Part shown: positions 36,465-45,007 of the stretch, piece by piece
Layout of the letters: each line of letters opens with the position of its first letter
How positions within the stretch are numbered: the first letter of the stretch is position 1
Assembly: GCF_001687105.1 (NCBI RefSeq)
Contig: NZ_CP014595.1
Coordinates: 1,488,001 to 1,552,000, forward strand
Source of the DNA: Salipiger sp. CCB-MM3
GTDB taxonomy: Bacteria > Pseudomonadota > Alphaproteobacteria > Rhodobacterales > Rhodobacteraceae
DNA length: 64,000 bases
Direction: 5' to 3'
Translations under genes and position numbers: made by a program
Notes under the pieces: model-generated
The model's input: only the letters and a program-made list of their open reading frames with translations
The model's database searches: none
What the model was told of the DNA's origin: nothing

Positions 36465-38030
36465 ATGTCCATAAACCAAAACATTCTTCGTGCCGCTCTG
36501 CTGCCTGCGACCGCGCTGCTTGCCGCCGCGCCTGCACAGGCTCAGGAAGAGGCGCACAGCATCGACGCCGCGATCAACGAAGCGGTCGGCAATCTCACCG
36601 GGCCTTTCGTCAGCTTTATCTTCTCACCTTTTCCCGGCACGTCCTTTCCGTGGATCGTGCTTTGGCTGGTGATCGCTGCGACCATTTTCACGCTCTATTT
36701 CGCTTTTGTTCAATTTCGATCCTTCCCGCATTCCATCGCGCTCGTCTCGGGCAAATACTCCGATCCGAACGACGCGGGCGAGGTCAGCCATTTCCAGGCC
36801 CTCGCCACAGCGCTTTCGGGCACCGTCGGCCTTGGCAATATCGCCGGTGTGGCGGTGGCCGTCTCGATCGGCGGCCCCGGCGCGACATTCTGGATGATCC
36901 TCGCTGGCCTGATGGGCATGGCGTCGAAATTCACCGAATGTACGCTGGGCGTGAAATACCGCAACGAATACCCCGACGGCACCGTGTCGGGCGGCCCGAT
37001 GTACTATCTCAGCAAGGGGATGACAGAGCGCGGCTTCGGCTGGCTCGGCAAGATCCTCGCGATCTTCTTCTCGATCTTCTGCGTGCTGGGCGCGCTTGGC
37101 GGCGGCAATATGTTCCAAGCCAATCAGGCCCATGCGCAGATCGCCAATATCGTCGGCGACTATCCGGGCTGGATCACCGGCGTGATCTTTGCCGCGATCG
37201 TCTTTGCGGTGATCATCGGCGGCTTGAAAAGCATCGCGCAGGTGACCGAGAAAGTCGTGCCCTTCATGGGCGTGCTTTATGTCGGCACCGCGCTGATCAT
37301 CCTGCTGATGAACTTCGACAAGATCGGCTGGGCCTTCGGTCAGGTGTTTGACGGCGCGTTCACCGGTGCCGGTGTCGCGGGCGGGCTTGTCGGTGCGCTG
37401 ATCCAAGGCTTCAAACGCGCTGCCTTCTCGAACGAAGCGGGCGTCGGCTCGGCGGCCATCGCCCACTCGGCGGTGCGCACCAAAGAGCCGATCACCGAAG
37501 GTTTCGTGTCGCTGCTCGAGCCCTTCATCGACACGGTGGTGATCTGCACCATGACCGCGCTTGTGATCATCATCACCGGCGTCATGCAGATCGACCCCGA
37601 GACCGGCAATTACATCTGGAACGCCGATCTGGGCCGTGTCGAAACCATCGGCGACGTCTCGGGCGTGGCGCTGACCTCGGCGGCCTTCGGCTCGACCATC
37701 TCGTGGTTCCCCTACGTGCTGGCGCTGGCGGTGATCCTCTTCGCCTTCTCGACGATGATCTCCTGGAGCTACTACGGCCTCAAGGCGTGGACCTATATGT
37801 TCGGCGAAGGCAAGGCGCAGGAGCTGATCTTCAAGGTGATCTTCTGCATCTTCGTGATCATCGGCGCGGCGATGAACCTCGGCCCGGTGATCGACTTCTC
37901 GGACGCCGCGATCTTCGCCATGGCGCTGGTCAACATCTTCGGCCTCTACTTCCTGATGCCGATCGTGAAGGGCGAGCTGACCAGCTACAACGCGCGGCTG
38001 AAGTCCGGCGAGATCAAGCGCTACGCGTAA
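36465..38030 (+). CDS. Alanine/glycine:cation symporter (AGCS family)
   Basis: This 521-residue protein has about 11 membrane segments. AGCS signatures: GTVGLGNIAGVAVAVSIGGPGATFWM (substrate/Na+ site), GGPMYYLSKGM, ALGGGNMFQANQ, FKRAAFSNEAGVGSAAIAHSAV and FAFSTMISWSYYG. The first ~28 residues look like a cleavable signal peptide (LLPATALLAAAPAQAQEE), a feature of some AGCS members. Uptake of alanine or glycine with sodium fits a marine lifestyle. A strong terminator follows. Confidence 0.95.
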   Translation: MSINQNILRAALLPATALLAAAPAQAQEEAHSIDAAINEAVGNLTGPFVSFIFSPFPGTSFPWIVLWLVIAATIFTLYFAFVQFRSFPHSIALVSGKYSDPNDAGEVSHFQALATALSGTVGLGNIAGVAVAVSIGGPGATFWMILAGLMGMASKFTECTLGVKYRNEYPDGTVSGGPMYYLSKGMTERGFGWLGKILAIFFSIFCVLGALGGGNMFQANQAHAQIANIVGDYPGWITGVIFAAIVFAVIIGGLKSIAQVTEKVVPFMGVLYVGTALIILLMNFDKIGWAFGQVFDGAFTGAGVAGGLVGALIQGFKRAAFSNEAGVGSAAIAHSAVRTKEPITEGFVSLLEPFIDTVVICTMTALVIIITGVMQIDPETGNYIWNADLGRVETIGDVSGVALTSAAFGSTISWFPYVLALAVILFAFSTMISWSYYGLKAWTYMFGEGKAQELIFKVIFCIFVIIGAAMNLGPVIDFSDAAIFAMALVNIFGLYFLMPIVKGELTSYNARLKSGEIKRYA

Positions 38031-38049
38031 GACCTCCCAAAGCTTAGGG

Positions 38050-38083
38050 ACGGGGGCGCCACAAGGCGCCCCCGTTGTCTTTT
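38050..38083 (+). terminator. Rho-independent terminator of the symporter operon
   Basis: A perfect 11-bp stem (ACGGGGGCGCC / GGCGCCCCCGT, 38050-38075) with loop ACAA is followed by TGTCTTTT. Confidence 0.88.
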
Positions 38084-38091
38084 GCGAGCGA

Positions 38092-39444
38092 TCACTTCGC
38101 CGCCAGCAGCTCCGGCACTTCGAGCAGGATGAACTCGTTGTGCGCCGCTTCGCCCGGCGTGCGGCCGCCCGAGAATGGCAGGTTGTTGTCGTTGGCGACC
38201 AGAATGTGGCTCTCGTCCACGGCAATCACGTCCTCGATGGTGAAGAACGGGAAGCTAAAGGTTTCTCCGCCAGCGCCCATACTCGGCAGCGCTTTGGCGC
38301 CCGGATCGGCGATGTTCAACAGGTCGATCTGACCGATGCGGCGGATGAAGCCCTCACCGTCGGTCTGGCTCATGTCGACCAGCACAATGTTTTTGACCTT
38401 GGCGGGGTTGGGGTAGCAGTCCGAAGTGTCGCTTGCGCCCTCGGCGCAGGCCTGCGCCATGTCGCCCTCGCCATTGTCGCGCTCGATGACCAGCGCGCGG
38501 GTCTCGTCGATGAAGTTGAAATCGCCGATCGCGGTGGCGCCTTCGGCAAGCTGGAACTTCACGGTCTCGCCGGTCCATTCGCCTGCTTTAGGGTCGAAAG
38601 CGATGACCCGCAGGAACGGGCCTTCGGTCTCGCCGCCCTCGATCAGCACCGGCTTTTCCAGCATCGCCCAGAGCAGATCCGTGCCCGGCTGCAGCGCCAT
38701 GCCCTCGTAACCGCCCGAGCGCTGCACCTGATAGTCGTTGCCCGCCTTGGCGGGGACGAAGACGCTGTAGGTGTCCGGCCCGTGCAATTCCTTGCCATCG
38801 AGCTCGGTGGCGAAGACCTCTTTCACCACACCGTCAAGACCGGCGCGGATGATATAGGGGCCGAACTCGTCGCCGATCCAGACCTCGCCGTCCAGCACCT
38901 GAATCGACTCGGTGTCGAAATCGGCGCCGGTCAGGTAGCGGCTCTCTGTGCCTTCATAGGCAATGCGGAAGGGCACCTTATGGTCGGGGTCAGACAGGAA
39001 GACGGTCTCGCGGCGCTCGACGTTGCCGGTCTCGAAATCCGGGGCCATCTTGTGAAAGAACAGCAGCGCGTCGGGCGAGTTGCGCTTCGAGCCAAAGCCG
39101 TTGTCGGTCAGCGTGTAGAAGCTGCCATCCTCGGCGCGGGTCATGGCAAAGCCCGACATGCCCTGCACCGGCTGGCCGATGAACGGCAGCGAGATGCCGG
39201 TGCCGTGGTTGCCGTAGTTCTTGCCGGTGTTGCCTTCGACGCTCATCGCCTGCGCGTTGCGGACGGCGCCGGTGAACTTGCCCGACAGCCATGCATCGCG
39301 CGGCGCATCCGCCGGCGGCTCGACCAGCGACAGGGCGGGCAGGTAGGCGTGACCGGCGAGCTTGGCCGGGAAGACTTCCTGAGCCGTGGCGGGCGCGGCA
39401 AGCGCGCTGGCGAGGGCAAGGACGGACAGCGAAAGGCGCATCAT
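38092..39444 (-). CDS. Secreted esterase-like activity of phytase family protein
   Basis: This 450-residue protein has a Sec signal peptide (LSLSVLALASALAAPATAQ). The mature part resembles the phytase-like esterase (PF13449) propeller: SGFAMTRAEDGSFYTLTDNGFGSKRNSPDALLFFHKM, EVWIGDEFGPYIIRA, GYEGMALQPGTDLLWAMLEKPV, ALVIERDNGEGD and HILVANDNNLPFSGGRTPGEAAHNEFILLEV are its usual blocks. Predicted periplasmic or extracellular. Ca-dependent phosphate-ester hydrolysis is a family guess, not proven. Two start ATGs are adjacent; GGAG lies 4 and 7 bp away, favouring the second (39441). Confidence 0.93.
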   Translation of the reverse strand: MMRLSLSVLALASALAAPATAQEVFPAKLAGHAYLPALSLVEPPADAPRDAWLSGKFTGAVRNAQAMSVEGNTGKNYGNHGTGISLPFIGQPVQGMSGFAMTRAEDGSFYTLTDNGFGSKRNSPDALLFFHKMAPDFETGNVERRETVFLSDPDHKVPFRIAYEGTESRYLTGADFDTESIQVLDGEVWIGDEFGPYIIRAGLDGVVKEVFATELDGKELHGPDTYSVFVPAKAGNDYQVQRSGGYEGMALQPGTDLLWAMLEKPVLIEGGETEGPFLRVIAFDPKAGEWTGETVKFQLAEGATAIGDFNFIDETRALVIERDNGEGDMAQACAEGASDTSDCYPNPAKVKNIVLVDMSQTDGEGFIRRIGQIDLLNIADPGAKALPSMGAGGETFSFPFFTIEDVIAVDESHILVANDNNLPFSGGRTPGEAAHNEFILLEVPELLAAK

Positions 39445-39543
39445 GTATCTCCTCAGGGATGCTGCAATGCGCCGCTGCTACCGCCCTTGCGTAAAGCTCA
39501 CGTGGCCGTGATGTGACGCCGGGGTGAAAGTGGAGAGCCGGGT

Positions 39544-39669
39544 GAGCGCCTGCCCGTGGGGTGGCGCTGCGCCTGTTGAGGACTGCGCTTTATCTCGCCA
39601 AATCCGTGTGACACCCGAACGTTTTGCACAGACGACAAAGCGCCAGCCCGCCGGGACGGGCAGGCGCTC
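39544..39669 (+). repeat. Dispersed palindromic intergenic element A, copy 2
   Basis: The left arm at 39544-39568 (GAGCGCCTGCCCGTGGGGTG...) pairs with the right arm at 39639-39669 (...CGGGACGGGCAGGCGCTC) apart from a short bulge. The core has CTGCGCTTTATC and GACAAAGCGCCAGCCCG, shared with copies at 20165 and 56940. This copy has the best-preserved arms. Confidence 0.85.
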
Positions 39670-39727
39670 GCCCGGCGGCCTACGGCCTCTGCTCCGGGCT
39701 CAATGACGCAAAATAATCCAAAAGCAA

Positions 39728-39753
39728 AACGCCCCACCAAATGGCGGGGCGTT
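39728..39753 (-). terminator. Rho-independent terminator of ahcY
   Basis: An 11-bp stem with one mismatch (AACGCCCCACC / GGCGGGGCGTT) is followed on the minus strand by TTTTGCTTTT, about 27 bp past the ahcY stop. A smaller AGCCTG/CAGGCT hairpin lies between. Confidence 0.85.
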
Positions 39754-39779
39754 GCAAAAAGCCTGAAACAGGCTCGAAA

Positions 39780-41165
39780 TCAGTAGCGGTAGTGCTCGGG
39801 CTTGAACGGGCCTTCCGGCGTCACGCCGATATAGGCCGCCTGCTCGGTCGAAAGCTGGGTCAGCTTGGCACCGACGCGCTCGAGGTGCAGGCGCGCGACC
39901 TTCTCGTCGAGGTGCTTGGGCAGGATGTAGACCTTGTTCTCGTACTGGCTGCCGTTCTTGTAGAGCTCGATCTGCGCCAGCACCTGGTTGGTGAAGGAGG
40001 CCGACATCACGAAGCTCGGGTGGCCGGTGGCATTGCCGAGGTTCAGCAGGCGGCCCTCCGACAGCAGGATGATCTTGTTGCCCGAGGGCATCTCGATCAT
40101 GTCCACCTGGTCCTTGATGTTGGTCCACTTGTGGTTCTTCAGCGAGGCCACCTGGATCTCGTTGTCGAAGTGACCGATGTTGCCGACGATGGCCATGTTC
40201 TTCATCTCGCGCATATGCTCGATGCGGATCACGTCCTTGTTGCCGGTGGTGGTGATGAAGATGTCGGCGTCGGCGACGACGTCCTCCAGCAGCACCACCT
40301 CGAAGCCGTCCATCGCCGCCTGCAGGGCGCAGATCGGATCGGCCTCGGTCACTTTCACGCGCGCACCGGCACCGGCCAGCGAGGCCGCCGAGCCCTTGCC
40401 CACGTCGCCATAGCCGCAGACCACGGCGACCTTGCCCGCGAGCATCACATCGGTGGCGCGGCGGATGCCGTCCACGAGGCTCTCGCGGCAGCCGTATTTG
40501 TTGTCGAACTTCGACTTGGTGACCGAATCGTTCACGTTGATCGCCGGGAAGGGCAGCAGGCCCTTCTTCTGCAGATCATACAGGCGATGCACGCCGGTGG
40601 TGGTCTCTTCCGAGACGCCCATGATCGCGTCGCGGGTCTTGGCGAACCAGCCCGGGCTCTGCTCCATGCGCTTCTTGATCTGCGCGTGGATCACCTCTTC
40701 CTCTTCCGAGGTCGGCACACCCAGATCCTCGCCCGCCTCGGCGCGCGCGCCCAGAAGGATGTAGAGCGTGGCGTCACCGCCATCGTCGAGGATCATATTC
40801 GCGCCTTCGGCGAACTGGAACGAGCGGTCGAGATAATCCCAATGCTCTACAAGCGTCTGGCCCTTCACGGCAAAGACCGGCGTGCCGCCCGCGGCGATCG
40901 CTGCGGCGGCGTGGTCCTGCGTCGAGAAGATGTTGCACGAGGCCCAGCGGACATCCGCGCCGAGCGCCTTCAGCGTCTCGATCAGCACGGCGGTCTGGAT
41001 GGTCATATGCAGCGAGCCAACGATGCGCGCGCCCTTCAGCGGCTGCGCTTCACCGAATTCGGCGCGGCAGGCCATCAGGCCCGGCATCTCGGTCTCGGCG
41101 ATATCAAGTTCCTTGCGGCCGAACTCGGCCAGCGCGATGTCCTTGACGAAATAGTCTTCAGCCAT
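39780..41165 (-). CDS. ahcY: Adenosylhomocysteinase
   Basis: This 461-residue enzyme hydrolyses S-adenosylhomocysteine to adenosine and homocysteine, keeping methylation going. Signatures: [64 protein letters not shown], the NAD-binding [25 protein letters not shown] and the C-terminal KPEHYRY with the conserved Lys/Tyr. The ATG at 41165 is favoured by the strong family start [20 protein letters not shown]. In Rhodobacter the gene is also near the regA region. The leader (41166-41300) has hairpins described in the findings. Confidence 0.98.
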   Translation of the reverse strand: MAEDYFVKDIALAEFGRKELDIAETEMPGLMACRAEFGEAQPLKGARIVGSLHMTIQTAVLIETLKALGADVRWASCNIFSTQDHAAAAIAAGGTPVFAVKGQTLVEHWDYLDRSFQFAEGANMILDDGGDATLYILLGARAEAGEDLGVPTSEEEEVIHAQIKKRMEQSPGWFAKTRDAIMGVSEETTTGVHRLYDLQKKGLLPFPAINVNDSVTKSKFDNKYGCRESLVDGIRRATDVMLAGKVAVVCGYGDVGKGSAASLAGAGARVKVTEADPICALQAAMDGFEVVLLEDVVADADIFITTTGNKDVIRIEHMREMKNMAIVGNIGHFDNEIQVASLKNHKWTNIKDQVDMIEMPSGNKIILLSEGRLLNLGNATGHPSFVMSASFTNQVLAQIELYKNGSQYENKVYILPKHLDEKVARLHLERVGAKLTQLSTEQAAYIGVTPEGPFKPEHYRY

Positions 41166-41312
41166 GTTCCGGCGCTCCAATTGAAATCTCGGGATCATTG
41201 AGCGAGGTAGCATCCCTTGCGATACCCCGCAACGTGGATCACTATCCACGGCAAACCTAAGGCTAACCCGGACCCTGTTCCGGAGCAGAGCCGGACATGC
41301 GGCAGGCACTTT

Positions 41313-41993
41313 GTGAACCAGATACATCCCAGCAACCAGTATGGACGCTACTGCGTGCCCGCCGGACTCGAGGCGCGCCCCGCCGCCAAAGCGGTGCTGG
41401 CGGGCGGCGTCTATGAGCCCGAGACCATCGCCTTCATGCGCGCCCACGCAGGCGGCGGCGACGTGATTCATGCCGGAACCTTCTTTGGCGATTTCCTGCC
41501 CGGCGTCGCGGCGGCACTGGCCCCGGGCGCGATGCTCTGGGCCTTCGAGCCCAACCCCGGCAGCTGCGCCTGCGCGCGTGAGACGATTGCGCTCAATGGG
41601 CTGCAAAATGTCACGCTGACAAACGCGGGCCTGTCGAACCGCGAGGCAGAGATGCTCTTCCGCACCCATGACGCGGCGGGCGCAGCGCTCGGCGGGCTGT
41701 CGCATTTCACCGATGCGCCCGGCCCCGGTGTCACGACGGTGCAGACGGCGATGCTGGACTTCGCCATTCCCCGCGACCGCAAGGTCTCGATCCTGCAACT
41801 GGATGTGGAAGGCCATGAGAAACAGGCGCTCAAGGGCGCCTATCACCTGCTGCACCGCTGCAAACCGATCCTGATCCTCGAAAACCACGGCAATGAGACA
41901 TGGGTCCAGCGCAGTTTCCGCGGCCTCGGCTATGAAAAGCGCGGCAAGCTGCATGGCAATTTTGTCTACGCCACAACCGATCTGACTGTCTGA
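41313..41993 (+). CDS. FkbM-family methyltransferase
   Basis: The ~226-residue protein uses the GTG at 41313, preceded by GGCAGG. It has a SAM-binding Rossmann fold: [19 protein letters not shown] as motif [35 protein letters not shown] with the acidic ribose binder, and the FkbM hallmark [33 protein letters not shown]. It probably methylates a sugar or other hydroxyl; substrate unknown. It is divergent from ahcY, which removes the product inhibitor SAH, and 2 bp upstream of the HD hydrolase. Confidence 0.9.
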   Translation: MNQIHPSNQYGRYCVPAGLEARPAAKAVLAGGVYEPETIAFMRAHAGGGDVIHAGTFFGDFLPGVAAALAPGAMLWAFEPNPGSCACARETIALNGLQNVTLTNAGLSNREAEMLFRTHDAAGAALGGLSHFTDAPGPGVTTVQTAMLDFAIPRDRKVSILQLDVEGHEKQALKGAYHLLHRCKPILILENHGNETWVQRSFRGLGYEKRGKLHGNFVYATTDLTV

Positions 41994-41995
41994 AG

Positions 41996-42598
41996 ATGCC
42001 CCCCAAATCCAAACAGCCCCGCGCCTGGCAGCGCATGCTCTCGGGCCGCCGCCTCGATCTGCTCGATCCCACGCCGGTGGACATCGAGATCGAGGACATC
42101 GCCCATGGCCTCGCCTTCGTGGCGCGCTGGAACGGCCAGACCCACGGCGACTACCCCTATTCCGTGGCCGAGCATTCGCTGCTGGTCGAGACCCTGTTCT
42201 GCCGCCTCTGCCCCAATGCGACGCCTGTCGAAAAGCTCTTTGCGCTGCTGCATGACGCGCCGGAGTATGTCATCGGCGACATGATCTCGCCGGTGAAGGC
42301 GGCGGTGGGGCCGGGTTACAAGGAGCTCGACAAGCGGCTCCAGGCGGCGATCCACCTGCGCTTCGGCCTGCCATCGGCGCCGACGCTGCGGCTCAAGAGG
42401 CAGATCAAAAAGGCCGACAACGTCTCGGCCTGGATGGAGGCGGTGCAAATCGCCGGGTTTTCCGAAGCCGAGGCGTCGCGCTTTTTCAAACGCCCGGATG
42501 CGGATCTGATCGCGGGGCTCGACATTCACCTGCGCCCGCCGGTCGAGGTGCGCCGCGCCTATACCGCGCGCCACGCAGAATTGCTGGCCGAGCTGTGA
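41996..42598 (+). CDS. HD-domain phosphohydrolase (YfbR-like)
   Basis: This 200-residue protein has metal-binding residues in [14 protein letters not shown] (His) and [20 protein letters not shown] (HD), then VK and a later Asp in [13 protein letters not shown]. This matches YfbR-like 5'-nucleotidase/HD hydrolases acting on (deoxy)nucleotides; the actual substrate is unproven. It overlaps the next gene's GTG start. Confidence 0.9.
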   Translation: MPPKSKQPRAWQRMLSGRRLDLLDPTPVDIEIEDIAHGLAFVARWNGQTHGDYPYSVAEHSLLVETLFCRLCPNATPVEKLFALLHDAPEYVIGDMISPVKAAVGPGYKELDKRLQAAIHLRFGLPSAPTLRLKRQIKKADNVSAWMEAVQIAGFSEAEASRFFKRPDADLIAGLDIHLRPPVEVRRAYTARHAELLAEL

Positions 42599-43083
42599 GC
42601 GCTCCGGCCTCTGTCCGCCGCGCCGGTGCGCTGGACGCACGGCCCATGGCTGAGCTGCTGAACGAGGTGATCGCGCAGGGCGGTACAACCGCGATGACAC
42701 GGCCCGTCACCGGAGCGGAGCTGCGCGCTTGGATGCAGACCGAGCGCGCCATTTGGCACATCGCCGAGGATACGAGCGGCGCGCTTCTGGGCTTTCAAAG
42801 GGTCGAGCCGCACCCCAAGCATGGCGCGTATGTGGCGCAGATCGCCAGCTTCGCGCGTCCGGGCCGCACGCGGCTCGGCATCGGCTCGGCGCTCTTCGAG
42901 GCGACACGGGCCGCCTGCCGCGCCGCCGGATACCGCTGGATCAACGCCGAGATCCGCGCCGACAACGAAGGCGGGCTGATCTACTATCAAAGCCGGGGAT
43001 TCGAGACATACGGCCACATTCGAGACTATCGTCTCGACGACGGCACGTGTGTCGACAAGCTGCTCAAGCGCTACGACCTTTGA
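42595..43083 (+). CDS. GNAT-family N-acetyltransferase
   Basis: This 162-residue protein has SVRRAGALDARPMAELLNEVIAQGGTTAMTRPVT at the N-terminus, the acetyl-CoA motif ARPGRTRLGIGSALFEATRAACRAAGYRWINAEI and the final NEGGLIYYQSRGFETYGHI. This resembles phosphinothricin/ribosomal-type GNATs; the acceptor is unknown. The start is GTG at 42595, overlapping the HD gene stop by 4 bp (GTGA). Confidence 0.92.
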   Translation: MSAPASVRRAGALDARPMAELLNEVIAQGGTTAMTRPVTGAELRAWMQTERAIWHIAEDTSGALLGFQRVEPHPKHGAYVAQIASFARPGRTRLGIGSALFEATRAACRAAGYRWINAEIRADNEGGLIYYQSRGFETYGHIRDYRLDDGTCVDKLLKRYDL

Positions 43084-43089
43084 GCCCGA

Positions 43090-43413
43090 TCACTCCGGTT
43101 CCAGATCGGCGCGCACCCCCGGCGGCGGCTGCGGCACAAGCACCAGCGCCCCACCTGCCGAAATGACGCAGCTCATCTCGTCGCTGCGCGTCAGCAAAAG
43201 CGTGTAGCCGCCGCTGTCCTCCGAGCCCCAAAGCTCGAAGAGTGTTTCGGGCGATTGCAAACCAAACGCGATCTGACGCTCGCCGAACTCGCTTTTCAGC
43301 CGCTCCACCAGCGCCGCACGCGGCAGGCAGCTTGGCACCTGCGCCTCGCCCATGGGTGGGCCCAGCGCCGCCGCGCCGAAGATCAGACTTGCGGTGAACA
43401 GACGTTTGTACAT
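43090..43413 (-). CDS. Small secreted hypothetical protein
   Basis: This 107-residue protein starts MYKRLFTASLIFGAAALGPPMGEA, a signal peptide. The mature part begins VPSCLPRAALVERLKSEFGERQIAFGLQ and ends ALVLVPQPPPGVRADLEPE, with two Cys (CLPR, SCVIS) that could form a disulphide. The ATG at 43413 follows GGAGGA. No named family is recognised. Its 3' end is 6 bp from the converging GNAT gene. Confidence 0.8.
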   Translation of the reverse strand: MYKRLFTASLIFGAAALGPPMGEAQVPSCLPRAALVERLKSEFGERQIAFGLQSPETLFELWGSEDSGGYTLLLTRSDEMSCVISAGGALVLVPQPPPGVRADLEPE

Positions 43414-43561
43414 GGGGTCCTCCTTCCCGCCGGAAGGAGCGCCGCCAGTGCCGGTGTCCGACCGGCTTCACATGTCGGGAATGCTTTATCTTACCACAAG
43501 TGAAGAGAAAAATCGCCACACATCGGATCGAGCCGCGACACGACTTCGTGTCTCGCTCAAA

Positions 43562-43629
43562 CCGCTTCGGCAGCCCCTTCCTCTTGGCAAAAATATCCCT
43601 GCCGGAGGCAGCGCCCAAAGGGCGCTTTC
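43562..43629 (-). repeat. Element B copy 2 acting as terminator after regA
   Basis: On the minus strand, directly after the regA stop, AGCGCCC/GGGCGCT forms a 7-bp stem with a 3-base loop. CTGCCTCCGGCAGG then forms a second stem, followed by GATATTTTTGCCAAGAGGAAG. The last part is the element-B sequence shared with 27661 and 60175. Confidence 0.65.
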
Positions 43630-43630
43630 C

Positions 43631-44205
43631 TCACTTCGGCGAGCGTTTCGCGAGAATGCGCTGCAGCGTCCGGCGGTGCATGTTGAGCCGCCGCGCGGTT
43701 TCCGAGACGTTGCGGTCGCAAAGCTCATAGACCCGCTGGATGTGCTCCCAACGCACCCGGTCGGCGCTCATCGGGTTCTCGGGGGGGGCGGCAGGTCGTC
43801 GCCCTTGGACAGCAGCGCATTGGTGATGTCGGTGGCGTCGGCGGGTTTCGACAGATAGTCGGTGGCGCCGATCTTCACCGCGGCCACGGCGGTGGCGATG
43901 TTACCATAGCCGGTCAGCACCACGATGCGGCTGTCGGGGCGGCGCTCGCGCAGCACTTCCACCACGTCGAGCCCATTGCCGTCCTCCAGCCGCAGGTCGA
44001 TCACCGCATAGGCTGGCGGTCGGGCGGTGGCGATGGCCTTGCCCCCGGCCACGGTTTCGGCGGTTTCGACCTCGAAGCCGCGTTTCTCCATGGCTTTGGC
44101 GAGACGCTTGAGGAAAGGCTCGTCGTCATCGACAAGCAACAGCGAGCGATCGTCGCCCAGATCGTCTTGTGAAAGTTCCGCCACGGCGGCCCCCGTGTTA
44201 TCCAT
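43631..44205 (-). pseudogene. regA: Response regulator RegA/ActR/PrrA, frameshifted at a C8 run
   Basis: From the ATG at 44205 the frame encodes a normal receiver domain: SLLLVDDDEPFLKRLAKAMEKRGFEVETAE, the phosphoacceptor Asp in YAVIDLRLEDGNG, VVLTGYGNIATAVAAVKIGATDYLSKPA. At a run of eight C (43781-43788 on the plus strand, as G) the frame continues only PPPPRTR and stops at 43768, 145 residues in. The missing DNA-binding domain is intact in another frame, reading NPMSADRVRWEHIQRVYELC and NVSETARRLNMHRRTLQRIL to a TGA at 43631; this is the almost invariant RegA Fis-type helix-turn-helix. One extra C would restore a 191-residue protein. Causes: sequencing error, a real loss-of-function mutation, phase variation or -1 slippage. 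RegA is the global redox regulator partnered with RegB. It is co-directional with senC (66 bp). Confidence 0.9.
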
Positions 44206-44271
44206 CGGCAAATATCGCCGTATGAGAATTTCTCTTATCCCGCCCGAGGGATGCGGTCAAACCAAGGCGGC

Positions 44272-44889
44272 TCACATGTGGTCGATAAAGCACGCGGCCC
44301 GCTCGGAGAGCTGCTCCGGCGTCACGTCGCGGCGGACATAATCGACAAAGCCTTCCCCCGGCAGCACGAGGTAGGTGAAGGCCGAATGGTCGACGAGATA
44401 GAACTCTTCGTCGGGGTCGTTGATCTTGTAATAGACCCTATAGGCCTTGGCCGCCGCATCGACCTGCTCTGGCGTGCCGCTCAGGCCGATCATCTTGTCG
44501 TGGAAGTTGGTGACATAATCGCCCATCACTTCGGGCGTGTCGCGCGCCGGATCGAGGGTGATCATCGCGGGGGTCACCGAATAGCCCGCTTCGGCCAGAA
44601 GATCCGTCGCCTCGGCGTTGCGCGCATTGTCCATCGGGCAGACGTCCGGGCAGAAGGTATAGCCGAAATAGAGCAGCGTCGGCTCGGTGATCACATCGGC
44701 ATCGCTCACCGTCTCTCCGGCTGCGTTCAACAGTTCGAACGGCCCGCCGATGTCGCCCGCCACGGCCCCGGCGCGGCACTGCGCGAAACGGTCGTCGCCG
44801 CGGCCCCATTGCGTGGCGACCCACATTCCGGCGCTCAGCGCGATAAGCCCGCCAGCGGCGGCGATGGCGACGATCGGTGCGGTTTTCAT
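44272..44889 (-). CDS. senC: SCO1/SenC/PrrC family protein
   Basis: This 205-residue protein has an N-terminal membrane anchor (APIVAIAAAGGLIALSAGMWVA) and a periplasmic thioredoxin-like fold. Copper-binding Cys are in YFGYTFCPDVCPMDN (C-x3-C), with the distal His in EEFYLVDHSAFTYLV. SCO proteins deliver copper to cytochrome oxidase CuA. In purple bacteria SenC/PrrC also sits in the Reg signal pathway. It is divergent from regB and upstream of regA, the standard arrangement. Confidence 0.97.
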   Translation of the reverse strand: MKTAPIVAIAAAGGLIALSAGMWVATQWGRGDDRFAQCRAGAVAGDIGGPFELLNAAGETVSDADVITEPTLLYFGYTFCPDVCPMDNARNAEATDLLAEAGYSVTPAMITLDPARDTPEVMGDYVTNFHDKMIGLSGTPEQVDAAAKAYRVYYKINDPDEEFYLVDHSAFTYLVLPGEGFVDYVRRDVTPEQLSERAACFIDHM

Positions 44890-45007
44890 GTGGCCTCCCT
44901 GAACGATCCCGTCCCGGCGGCAAAGCCCGGACCCCGGGATCGCATTGCAAATCCCCGCCTCAGACCTAACAATTGCCGGCAGAGGATCAAGACACGAAAG
45001 CAAGGGC

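Larger units (their letters stand above)
39445..39779. other. 335-bp gap holding element A and the ahcY terminator
   Basis: No gene is supported here. It contains the upstream region of the phytase-like gene, palindromic element A (39544-39669 plus a CGCCCGGCGG...CTCCGGGC tail to about 39699) and the ahcY terminator. Confidence 0.7.

Noticed and set aside
41166..41300. SAH riboswitch in front of ahcY
   Set aside because: Hairpins exist, but I could not match the known consensus by eye, so it is kept only as a finding.
43090..43413. hvrA (H-NS-like regulator) downstream of regA, as in Rhodobacter
   Set aside because: The gene here encodes a small secreted protein with a signal peptide and no DNA-binding signature.
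44904..44942. CGATCCCG...CGGGATCG inverted repeat between senC and regB as a RegA operator
   Set aside because: Only 8-bp arms with a 23-base spacer and no match I could confirm to the RegA consensus.
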